A stretch of 64,000 nt of DNA from Polytrichum commune (Eukaryota; Streptophyta; Polytrichopsida; Polytrichales; Polytrichaceae). Made by a program: the position numbers and the translations under genes. Of this stretch, positions 54,615 to 64,000 are shown in pieces. The stretch lies in the NCBI GenBank assembly GCA_950295325.1, contig OX485804.1, forward strand, positions 24,306,001-24,370,000, given 5' to 3'. Under the pieces are notes generated by a model. It saw only the letters and a list, made by a program, of their open reading frames with translations, was not told the origin of the DNA and ran no database searches. The first letter of the stretch is position 1, and every line of letters starts with the position of its first letter.

Positions 54615-56921
54615 CTAAACAAACCACCAATAAATGACCAACACAACAACAACTGCAATGCATACAAAAGCGGATACGAGATATGCCTATATATATGGCT
54701 CAAAAATCACAACCAACTCTCGCCACACCGTTGCAGGACCTCACATATGAAGACGAACGTGCGTTCGACAACAGCCCCATGACATGCAAATCCTACACAG
54801 GACTCAGACGTCCCTACACAACGAAACCCCATTCCGATATATATTACCCGTGAAGGGCTTTGGGTCGAGTCGCTAATAAAACATCAGAAGGGTTATCCAC
54901 CACCAAATGACAACATAAGCACATATATTCACGAACGCGCGGACGAAAACATCAACCTAATATACAATAAAATCTAAATGGAACATATTATAAGAGCACC
55001 TAAAATATACTTGCCACTTTATCCACATGCAGTAAGCATCATATTTGAGGGGCGTATATTTGAGGGGCGAGTGTTTACGAACGGTCGTTCGTTAGCTACA
55101 GCCGAAATTGAGGGGCGTATGTACACGAACGATCGTTCGTAAGTTCCAGCCGAAACTTAGGGGCGGATGCATACGACCGATCTTATGTATGTTACAGCCG
55201 TGACAATGTTTGTCAAAAATGATTGGACACGTCCGAATAGAGATATCTATAGCCACGTTACAGGGATACATGAAATCCAATTTCCAGGGGAAAATGATAA
55301 TCGACATCTATCACTAAAATCATGATTGCATAGATACGAACGAGCGTTCGTATCTATCCTAAACATGGTGTAGTTGTCGCAACCCTTGCTAGCCCCCTTA
55401 GCAATCTTGCCAATTTTCCTTTCTAGCAAAAGTTACGAGCGCTAACCCTTCGCATACCGCCATGGTAATGGTTAGCTCCTCTTACCCCGGACCATATAAT
55501 TCAAAGGAGGGGAACCAACCCTCCTACTTTGCTTTCGGGACTCACCCCTTAATCGGTAACCCATTTCTTCGATGTGGACTTCCATCCATGGAAGTTCCAT
55601 CTTATGTTGATCATCGCATTGCCGGAGCAACACTACAACAACCCGAACCATACTAGGCAACTATGGCCTCACAATGGGCCAAAGCCCATGGAGGCCGTGC
55701 CGTTCGGCCTCGGGTGGGTGAGGCCACACCACCTCACCCATATAAGCCTCTAGGACTCTACGCGGGGCCCCTACCCCACCGTCAACCAACCTCTTGTCTC
55801 TCTACCAAGAGTTGGGGCCCAGTGGACATTTTCCCTTAGCCGCTGGGCCTAGAAGCCCCCACAGCTTCAGACCATCATAACTTCCTTGTATGATGTCTGA
55901 TGCTAACACTTGACCACTCCATCTTCATCTACGCTTCACGTAGATGCCGATGGACTCCTCACTTGCCCCATTCGGGCAAGTGGTGAGGAAGTTATGCCTG
56001 TTTGAACCTTGGCAGTCCCGGGAATCACTCCCAGGCACTGCTGTACCAGGGCGCTGTCCCGGGACAGCGCCCCACTCAAATGGCCATAACTCCTAGCTCA
56101 CACCTCCGATTGAGGTGTTCTTGAGCATTCTAGAATCACCACACCATGAGCTACGCATAGCTCATGGCCTTACCCTTGTGCCTCCTAGTCTCCGTGGGTG
56201 GGAGGTGTTCCCAACGCCCGGGGCCCTCACCCACACTAGGATCATTGGGCCCTCTCACCAACGGCGCCACAAGTCCCGGGTGTCACTCTGGGGTCCCCCT
56301 TATGCCCATGGTGTTTCGGGCACTCCTCATGGAGAGGTGCGCGACAGTAGTCCTCTACACATGCTTGCGTCAACAGGTCTGTTGGTGGATGCGTGGACGG
56401 TGGACTGGTGGTATTTACGAACGCGCGTTCGTAAAATTGAAAAACCAAATTCTCCATGGACACAAATGGTAGTGCGAAATACGAACGCCCGTTCGTATTT
56501 AACTTCCATATTGTTAACGTAGCCAATGCACTGAAGTATATAAATTAAGGGATGTTTATGGATTCTTGAAAAATAATCCCAGGTGATATTTACGAACGCA
56601 CGTTCGTAAATATCCCATTATCAGATGATCCGTTGGAGAAAACAGTTACACGGGAACTTATACGCGTCTGAGTCTTCAAGGCAGACATACGAACGTACGT
56701 TCGTATATCATCGACACAATTTTCGTGCCTAGTTCTGTCTATAAGTAACTCAATGTCGAGTACGGTTTAGTAATCTACTTACGAACGCACGTTCGTAAAC
56801 AATTCACATCACATGTATGTACCTCTTGTACATGTGCTACCAACTCACGTTTATGAACGTGCGTTTATAAACGTCCGGTATTTGCGGCGGTATATACGGG
56901 TATGTGCAATCTGTAGTGGAC
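54615..56921 (-). repeat. leader intron of transposase B with twelve palindromes
   Basis: Palindromes start near 54752, 54929, 55074, 55122, 55170, 55334, 56414, 56480, 56589, 56687, 56779 and 56851; those near 54752, 54929, 55170 and 56851 are decayed. Copy A also has twelve, although A gained four through a tandem duplication that B lacks. Centres differ from copy A (GT, AT, AG, CG, CC, CA, TA). The donor CCCAG/GTCCAC is inferred. Confidence 0.7.
55370..56400. other. copy-B-specific insertion of about 1 kb
   Basis: This GC-richer stretch, without palindromes, has no counterpart in the leader intron of copy A. Its edges show weak inverted similarity (GTAGTTGTCGC and GCGACAGTAG). Probably a nested element or LTR; type not determined and no coding motif seen. 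Confidence 0.45.
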
Positions 56922-57142
56922 CTGGGAGGTGTAGGGTTGGCGCACAAGAAAATGGTTTGAATGCGTTCTAGTCAAGTCTGTGGAGCGCACACTTGGATGT
57001 GCCACAGAAAAAAGCTCTTCTGTGGGGGGAAGAGCTTTAAGTACCTTCCCCCCGATGGTTCAAAATCCCTTGGAGGCTATTTAAAAAGCGGATTCCCGCC
57101 GCCTACTTTGACCTAACAATATGCCATTCCATTCATGCGCAA

Positions 57143-57156
57143 TATATAAATAGCAT
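57143..57156 (-). promoter_or_regulatory. probable TATA box of transposase B
   Basis: Minus-strand ATGCTATTTATATA, identical to 31657-31670 of copy A. Confidence 0.5.
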
Positions 57157-58411
57157 TATATATGGAACATGTCTTGCGTACATGCAACATATTGTAAATA
57201 TGTAAATCCATCGCACACCTTAGTTGTTACCAAGGTCGCACGAAAATATGTCTATATGTCTATATGTCTATGTTTATATGTATATATATATATATAATTT
57301 ATATTATACTATTATATATATATGGATTATTATAATATATATATATGGGTTGATGGTTAACATTGAGTATTAAATTATTTGCGACTAAGGTGTGAAGTCC
57401 AAGTGAATTGATGAAGGTCTAAGTGATATATATATTCACACACACAATGAGATAAGAACATATTGTGGAATCCCCTAAAATTGTAGGTATCATATGATTC
57501 ACATAAAAAAAATGCTTGTAATATGGTCACCAAGTGCATGAATACCAATAAAAAGTCGTTTAATCCATAATGGCTTGTGCTAGGTAGATTGAGGACATTT
57601 GGAACTGGAGGCTCACCAAACATCGGCCCATATTAATATGACTCATTGCTACAATTCATCATTGGTGAAAATTAAAGTTTAATGCACTAGTATTTGATCG
57701 TTAGTTCAAGTTGACACCTAATTAAATGACTTGACGTCCTATTGGAAATTTACTTTAGGTCCACCATGGTGTGAAAATGGATAACTAATTTGGAATGGTG
57801 CATACAATAGTATGCACTTACAATTATATATTTGTATTATTTGCAACAAAAAGTATGTGCATGACCATAGCTTAAACTGTTGATTTAAGTTGAAGTCTTA
57901 AATCATTCATGTTATAATAAGATTAAGTATGTATTGTGTGATCAAATTGCACTCAAAACTATTAAAGTGAAAGGACTAGCATTTCAAAATTCACTCTTCA
58001 CCCCCTAAACCAATGTTTTATATCAAAATGACAATTAATGGCATGAATCTAGATTGTTATAGTTGCTATGACCCAAATAAAGCAATTTCCAATCGAACCA
58101 ACATTGGTAGACCATTTTGACATGATGCGCATAGACCACAACATGGCCATATATAAGAAAGGTTGGTAAGATAAAAAGATGTAGGGTTTAGGGTTTGGGG
58201 TTAGGGGTTAGGGTATAGAGTTTGTGAAAGTTGTCTATGTGGTTTGCGGACTTAGGGTTTAGATCGTTACTTCAATGCATTATATACACAAACAATATCG
58301 ACTCCTAAATAATCCATATCGCACTAATTTAATTTATGGGAAGCTCATGCTATTAATTGATATTACTAGCAAAACATGCGACCACATGGCTAAAATACAC
58401 TACACTAAATA
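57157..58411. other. divergent spacer of element B
   Basis: It aligns in inverted order with about 30600-31560 of element A, including 'aaggtgtgaagtccaag' and 'gaccacatggc'. Noncoding on both strands. Confidence 0.6.
58186..58215 (-). repeat. degenerate telomere-like run
   Basis: TAGGGTTTAGGGTTTGGGG and further variants, counterpart of 30640-30673. Confidence 0.8.
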
Positions 58412-58736
58412 TGATATTTAGTGTTTGATTGTATAATATAGTGTTGTTACACTATTATGGTCAACACTAAATTTCAATTCTTTGATAATTAGTGTTGGAC
58501 ATATTAAATGGGCCACCACATTTCCTACTACCATGTCTTTTATGCTTTTATCATTGTTAAATTTTTTTTTCATATTAATTTCCTTACACAAAATTTGTGC
58601 ATGCGACATCCACATATTACCATTATAATTGAAATTAAGTGTTTGAGTTCGCAATGAATAGTAGTTACTTTCATAGGGTTAGTGATATTTAATGTACTAT
58701 GCGTTTGTATTTAGAGTATCTAACACTAAATATCAT
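58412..58736. mobile_element. MITE-like element in element B
   Basis: TGATATTTAGTGTT at the left and AACACTAAATATCA at the right form inverted ends. Several internal AACACTAAAT copies occur. Element A has no such sequence at the matching point. The termini resemble those of the 48264 MITE. Confidence 0.6.
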
Positions 58737-58934
58737 ATTAAGGGTGGTTCAAGCTAACACCTCATTAAATTAATGACATCGTATTGAAAATTGAATTTTC
58801 ATCCACCTCTTGTGGAGAATCAGATAGCCCCTCTTCATAATTCAAATTGAGTCATTTATATATGTAATATTTATTTGAGGAACCATTGAAGAACTTTAAA
58901 GATGTCTCGTTCATGAAAACGACATTTGCATCTT

Positions 58935-59010
58935 GGGGGTGGATTCTTCATCGAAAACCTACTAAATGACATGAATTGTTAAATACAAATTATCTGAACA
59001 TACTTTTCTA
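58935..59010 (+). repeat. isolated terminus of the T1/T2 TIR family
   Basis: GGGGGTGGATTCTTCATCG, then AAAACCTA and AAATGACATG, as at the left ends of T1 and T2. No matching right end was found, so it is truncated. Confidence 0.55.
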
Positions 59011-59319
59011 AAATATGTTTACAAGGAATCCATATGTCGAGGTACTAAGGGGATACGGAAAGTTAAATTTATATCCCTAAACTAAGCTCCTCCCATTTCC
59101 TATTTCATTTTTCCTGAACCCTCATCCCTCCATGTCCCCATGGTATATGTTACCAAAAAGCCTCCACCCTTCAATTTCGTCCTAGCCCGAATGGAGAAGT
59201 TTATAATGACATGTAGAGATTTCTCTCTTTGTAATACAATGTATGATTCCAATCTATCGTTGGAATATAAGCAACTTAGCCAAGTCTATACTATGTCTTC
59301 TTACACTCCTTAATCTTGA

Positions 59320-59572
59320 AGTTTGGAAGTTTGGACATAGTCTCGGTTTTTTGGCTCTCAAAAATTCATATGAAGTCCAAAAAATGAGTTCTTGGTATCC
59401 ATGGATAGGTAATGAAGTCCTCTACATGAATATGCAATAATATTTCTACTGCCACAAATCATATGGTCGCAATTTTACACTGTTCCCTTTGAACCTACAT
59501 TTTTTCACTAGTTTTTGGAAGTTTGGACATAGTCTCGGTTTTTTTGGCTTTCAAAAATTCATATGAAGTCCA
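59320..59572. repeat. direct repeat of about 60 bp beside LTR L4
   Basis: 'tttggaagtttggacatagt' and the following 45 bases occur at 59321-59385 and again at 59513-59572, the second running straight into the LTR-like sequence. Confidence 0.75.
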
Positions 59573-60216
59573 ACAAAACTAAATGCTCCAATAAGAGACT
59601 TTTCACATCCGCATAAGTATAAGGCTAATCAATGTAAATCCAAGTATTCAAACAAAGCCATAAATTGAACTTTAAATCATTCACGCCCAACTATTACTAA
59701 CAAGAGGTCAAACCCTCTTCAAGGCCAACTAGCCTTGGCTCCTAACCTTACATCCATGCACACACACGTGCTCCTATCTTGCTTCCCACGCACCCACACT
59801 TATAACACGTGGAGTGCCAAGGAGCACGAAGGAAAGAGATGATGAGTGAGGGAAAAATGAGGGATTATATAGTGAGTTTGAGGGGGTGAGCACCCTCAAG
59901 GCTCACGATAAGCCCTCGAGATTTCCTCCTACTTTGTAGGCTCTTATCCTATCTCCTAAGCCTTCCTCCCTCAAATGATCAACAAGGATCCTAATTCAAA
60001 CATTTAACTAACCTTGGCTTTCTACCTACTACACTTTACCAAGGTTTGTCCTTCTCCTACTTAAATCCCCTCCACAAAACCCTAATGATTCAAACTAAGC
60101 TTTCTTCAAACTTCACTTTTTTTATATTTTTGTGAATAATCATAAATCACCAAAACACCACTTGTAATGTTTTACAAGTGTTAACAACCAATGTGGGCAT
60201 CAATTTTGGGCTCATA
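59565..60216 (+). repeat. LTR-family L, copy L4 (5'-truncated)
   Basis: It aligns with L1 (about 65-724) from 'gtccaacaaaactaaatg' to the end TTTTGGGCTCATA. It is inserted in the divergent spacer of element B; element A has no LTR at this place. Confidence 0.75.
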
Positions 60217-60938
60217 TTATCTCCTCATCCCCATCCCCTCCCCATCCTCATTCCCATTCCCATTCTCATTCCCATCCCCATCCCCATCCCAGCCCTCGCC
60301 AGTGGCCACTAGCCACGTGGCCGCCGCCGGGAAACCCTAGCGGCACCGGCTACCTCCCCGCACCCCTCTCTCTCCTCCTCATTTGTCATTTGGAGCAGAG
60401 GAGGAGAGGAGCTCTTAGTTGCAACGAAGCCCTTGCCAATTTTAGAGCCTCATTGTGAATGTTATGTTTTGTTGTGTTGTCAGAACCTTGAGAATATGAA
60501 AGCTTGAGAGTAGGAAAGGTTGAGAGGTTGAGAGTTATAGAAAGCTTGAGAGGTGGAGAGTTTTAGAAAGATTGAGAGCTTGAATTTTAAAAAGATTGAG
60601 AGGTTGAGAGTTTTAGAAAAGTTGAGAGCTTGAGAGTTTCAGAAAGGTTGAGAGCTTGAGAGTTTTAGAAAGCTTGAGAGCTTGAGAGTAGGAAAGCTTG
60701 AGAGCTTGAGAGTTTCAGAAAGCTTGAGTTTTCAAAGCTTGTGAGTTGTCTACATCAGGGTTTGTGTAGGATTTGCATATAAGTTGTGAAGGCTTGAGAG
60801 TGTAAGAAAGGAGTGAGGGTAGAAGAAATTGCAATTGAAAGCGAATTCAACACTTTTGAAAGACAATTTGATGTGCATTTGTGAGGATTTCTGGATTTCA
60901 CAGTAGGAGGCAGGAGGTTTTGTGTGCAACAATTCAAT
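60217..60938 (+). promoter_or_regulatory. probable promoter and 5' leader of the DGQHR gene, copy B
   Basis: A C-rich block (CATCCCCATCCC), then CCGGGAAACCCTAGCGGC and TCATTTGGAGCAGAG match the inverted block at 29340-29560 in copy A. From 60479 to 60735 follow some fifteen imperfect repeats of GAGAGCTTGAGAGTTTTAG, a purine-rich leader also present in copy A. The leader ends at a GTGAGT donor at 60939. Confidence 0.55.
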
Positions 60939-61841
60939 GTGAGTACATGTTTCCTTTACAAATCACTCCTTCACAATCTGAAATTGTTGTTTGATGAATT
61001 CCTTGTGATTATTTTATGCATTATGAGGTATGGTATGTTTTGTATGGAATAACACTTTCCTCTTCATTCTGAATTATCAATTATTGACTCGCAATTTTGT
61101 TCTGATTCTATTTTTCACTTGTGTTTCATCATTCTGATTACGAGTTGTAGGCGCATGAACAACGCAAGATAGTAACATTCATACCAACATGTATACGTAC
61201 ATGTATATGTATGGATATATATGTAAATAAATATACCATTTTCTAATCCCAGATGACCACATTTACGAACGATCGTTCGTAAATGTGGTCTGAATACATC
61301 CCTTACCCCACAAACATCTACGAACGTGTGTTCGTAAATACGCACCTCACCCTCCATTTTTACGAACGCACGTTCGTATATCCATTGATACCCGGTACAT
61401 CAGACAAATCCACAAATTAAATTACACATACAAAAATACGAACGAACGTTCGTAATCACAAACCCTTCATGGTAATTGTCTGCATTCCCGAGTAGCATAA
61501 TTTACGAACGCACGTTCGTAAATAAGAACTAAAGTATTAATTCACCTATTTAGAAGATGCTCATGGAAATTAGAACAATCCTCGTGGAAATTAGATAACC
61601 CTGGACAATTCGTAGACTTGTTTAGAAACAATACGAACGCACGTTCGTAAACTTGAGCCAAATACACCTTAGCAACCACATTCTTTACAAACGATCGTTC
61701 GTAAATGAAATCAGCGAAGACATAATTAAAATTCCTCACGGGTACCCATAGCCAGCGTTCATTGATTAGTATATATGATTTGCTTGTCAATTACGAACGC
61801 TCGTTCGTAAACACAATACTAAATGTTTATGTGCTCTGCAG
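60939..61841 (+). repeat. leader intron of the DGQHR gene, copy B, with eight palindromes
   Basis: Donor AAT/GTGAGT, acceptor CTCTGCAG directly before the ATG. Palindromes start near 61262, 61317, 61360, 61436, 61501, 61631, 61685 and 61791, with centres AT, TG, CA, AA, CA, CA, AT and CT. Confidence 0.75.
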
Positions 61842-63134
61842 ATGGCTAGACCGAGCAGGAGCGCCATTGAGATGTTCGCAGTGCAGATAGATCAGCTACC
61901 AGAGTCAGTGTCCGACCCCAACGGAAACGATAATTATGTCCCCAAGGAGGACTTCATTGGGGAATGGACGGCACTGCCAGAGAAGACATCAGACGGTCTT
62001 TTCTGTCTTCGCTTCACCTACGAGCTGGAAACGACGCCGGACCAGCCAGAGCAATGGGTGCAGATGAAGACTTGGGAAGTAGAATCGATTGAGGCACAAG
62101 GAGATTATGTGATTTTAGACATGAAAAATAAGAAGGATCACATTAACCTCCTGTTAGAGTACAGGAGACATAGTTTCTCCTACACATACGCAGAAAATAA
62201 CGTAGTGGTTGATGCCAAACACTTCCTCAAGGACCTCTTCACGAAGTACGCCCTGAGCTCGTACTGGACAGCAAGGAAGTTGGCCGCGCTTTCCTTGAAT
62301 ATCTCCAAGTACAATAGCGCGGTCGCCGAAGCCAACAAGAAAAAGAAGAGCCCACGAAAACCATCCGCATCCGGGGCAGGAGGATCGAGAAGTGCACCCA
62401 GGCCGGTGCCTTCCGCGAGCAGGGTGACGGAGGGTCCCAGCCGACATTCCACACCATCGAAGAGGTCCCGGGACGAAATGGAGAGGTCTGGGGTAACAGA
62501 GGGCGCTGAGGTGAGCTCTCCTCCCCTGATGCCAACCCCTTTAAAGAAGGGTGAGAATCCAGATGCAGTAAAGGCAACAAAGATCCTACGAGACTTCAAT
62601 AATTACTCGAAGGATTGCTGGCCCATGGGGCGCCACTTCACGTTCAACGTGGACTGCTTCAAGTGCGAAAAGTCCCCCAACAAGTGGGTGGTAAGACCTC
62701 GCGAGAGCGGTGGGGTGAAGTGGCAGATCAACAACCTCATGAACAACGTCAAGTGGGATAGGCAGACCGTCTGCGTCATGCCCAAGGGGCTGACATCCCG
62801 ACCGACAGAGATGGATTGGCCGCGAATCCAGAATGGAGAATTCTGGATTATAGATGGTCAGCATAGCTTGGAGGCGTCGCAACAAATCCTCAAGGACGAC
62901 AACTTCCAGCACGAGCTGAAGGCTGACCTGCGGTACTGGAAGGCGTTCTTGGTCTGGTCGGACGATTGGGACAAGCTGCGCAAGATTTCAACCTTCCTGA
63001 ACTCGGGGAACAAAATCAAGGCGTTCGAGGCTTTGTGGGCGGCTAACATAGTGGCTGCGAGAGACGTCTGGGTGGCACACGGATGCCCACCAAAGGAGAG
63101 GGAGAACGCCAAGAACCAGTCTCTTCAATGGAAG
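61842..63134 (+). CDS. element B, exon 1: DGQHR/ParB-like protein, open reading frame intact
   Basis: This exon reads 431 codons without a break. Approximate residues: 1-165 an N-terminal region with NGNDNYVPKEDFIGEWTALP and VILDMKNKKDHINLLLEY; 166-230 a Lys/Ser/Pro-rich linker with a basic cluster SKRSRDEM that could direct it to the nucleus; 230-300 FNNYSKDCWPMGRHFTFNVD and a CFKCEK pair of cysteines; 310-350 the signature PRIQNGEFWIIDGQHSLEAS, the DGQHR-type motif of the ParB/sulfiredoxin-like superfamily; 350-430 RYWKAFLVWSDDWDKLRKIS and WAANIVAARDVWVAHG. Family members bind or modify DNA, some as CTP-dependent clamps on palindromic sites. The start is chosen because ATG follows the acceptor in both copies. 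No HTH domain is evident, so DNA recognition is unproven. The stop at 63233 is in the intron and not used if it is spliced. Confidence 0.7.
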
Positions 63135-63250
63135 GTGAGTTTACGAACGTTCGTTCGTAAAGTGTTGGATTCACGAAAACATCAATTACTGTCTCAATTT
63201 ACGAACGTGCGTTCGTATTATGTGCAACACTGACATCTTGTTTTGTGCAG
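63135..63250 (+). other. intron 1 of the DGQHR gene, copy B, with two palindromes
   Basis: Donor AAG/GTGAGT, acceptor TTGTGCAG/GCA, phase 0. Palindromes start near 63141 (seven bases after the donor) and 63198. Confidence 0.85.
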
Positions 63251-64000
63251 GCATTTTGCGACGCGATGGTAGACAAGTTCTCTTCCATCGATATGAAGTC
63301 CACCACCACCAAGCCTGTGCTCGAGCTGAAGGGTGAGCTCAGACTGATCTGCTGCAACAGGGACACATGGGACTTGTGGACGCAGTTTTTTGATGCACAC
63401 AGCTCGGGCGATTTGGTCAATCCCGACACGGAGGAGAAGTACAGCACGGAAAAAACCGGTGAAGCGCCCCCACTACTGAGGGAGTTCTTTAGACACCTCC
63501 AGGGATTGACGGAGTCAGAGCTGAAGAGGTGTGCGATTCATGTTCTTGGGAACACCGTGGGAAGAAACCTTCCCTATCCCAAGATCTTTTCGAAGAGGCC
63601 AAAGCACAAGCCCGGGACGTACTCTATCAAGGAGTGGTGTGACCACCGGAAGCTGAAGACTGCTGCCATGAGAGAGTTGAGCATACTCGTACCAGAGTAC
63701 AAAATCTTTGAAGTCGACGGCGACATCAACTGGCCGTAATGGCAATTGTTAAAGGTCGACTACAACATCAACGGAGCCTCCATGCGCAGTCTGGTCAAGG
63801 AGCACGCCTCGATTTTGAAGTTGAAGGAGAACAAAAGGACTAAGAAAACCGACACGGATCCCCATGAGGTAATGCTGTACATAAAATTTTTGGAGAGGAA
63901 GAGGAACGCCACATTCGAAGGAGTGGCAAGGTTTTGCGTGATGACCTCCGGCGTGGAGAGGGTCACATTTTCCAAGTGGGACGGCACCATCAGCAGGGCC
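63251..64000 (+). pseudogene. element B, exon 2 of the long gene (one stop, runs off window)
   Basis: AFCDAMVDKFSSIDMKSTTT matches exon 2 of copy A throughout. An in-frame TAA at 63737-63739 (DINWP-stop) replaces a lysine codon of copy A; the frame continues open with NINGASMRSLVKEHASILKL, FLERKRNATFEGVARFC and TFSKWDGT to the window end. Copy A's own stop (near 23913) is absent here. Confidence 0.65.

Larger units (their letters stand above)
51072..64000 (-). mobile_element. element B: second copy of the large transposon (partial)
   Basis: It begins with AACACTATATTCGTTAATCG at 51072, the inverted form of element A's right end, and runs past the window. Order: transposase (minus), palindrome-rich leader intron, divergent promoter spacer, leader, palindrome-rich leader intron, DGQHR gene (plus). 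Spacer landmarks shared with copy A include the transposase promoter, 'tgtgatcaaattg', the telomere-like run and the GC-rich leader. Copy-specific insertions: about 1 kb at 55370-56400, a MITE near 58412 and an LTR piece at 59565-60216. The phosphatase part lies beyond the window. Confidence 0.85.

Noticed and set aside
62154-62912. Minus-strand frames in the DGQHR exon
   Set aside because: Shadows of a 431-codon exon supported by conservation between the two copies.

Overview
The window looks like nuclear DNA of a plant or other streptophyte with a large, repeat-filled genome. The signs are spliced genes with GT..AG introns, Ty1/copia and Ty3/gypsy retrotransposon relics, solo LTRs, MITE-like elements and CCCTAAA-type telomere-like runs. 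I cannot place the species. Almost no ordinary host genes are visible: one decayed small heat-shock protein fragment and one doubtful secreted/membrane protein gene.

Left part (1-18.7 kb): relics of LTR retrotransposons (gypsy integrase end, an LTR with primer-binding site, a copia gag-protease-integrase region), a TIR element with a TAG target duplication at 6.05-6.82 kb, and a nest in which a solo LTR sits inside a TIR element that sits inside a copia integrase.

The main content is two copies of one large, multi-gene DNA transposon, in opposite orientation. Copy A is complete (18747-36574, 17.8 kb). It has matching terminal inverted repeats beginning AACACTATATTCG, a 4-bp TATT target duplication, and it splits the RNase H of a copia relic whose reading resumes on the other side. 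Copy B starts at 51072 with the same terminus and runs off the window at 64000. Each copy carries two divergently transcribed units: (1) a spliced transposase with the DUF7869-type RNase-H-like core, and (2) a long spliced gene that encodes a ParB-like DGQHR-type domain, a middle region, a coiled coil and, in copy A, a C-terminal FCP1/NIF-type HAD phosphatase domain. Both copies have disabling stops or frameshifts, at different places.

About 52 copies of a 16-bp palindrome, ACGAACG-NN-CGTTCGT, lie in the window. All that I see are inside the two elements, and nearly all of those are in introns, mostly the leader introns of the two genes. The arms are conserved and the central two bases vary, as expected for a protein-binding site. 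A ParB-fold protein, a DDE-type transposase and a dense array of short palindromes in one mobile element is the most interesting system here.

Middle part (36.6-51.07 kb): the rest of the copia relic with its YIDD motif, dispersed repeat families, a 1.2-kb foldback element, a rearranged gypsy gag flanked by inverted repeats, a 196-bp MITE, the possible secreted/membrane gene and an AT-rich minisatellite.
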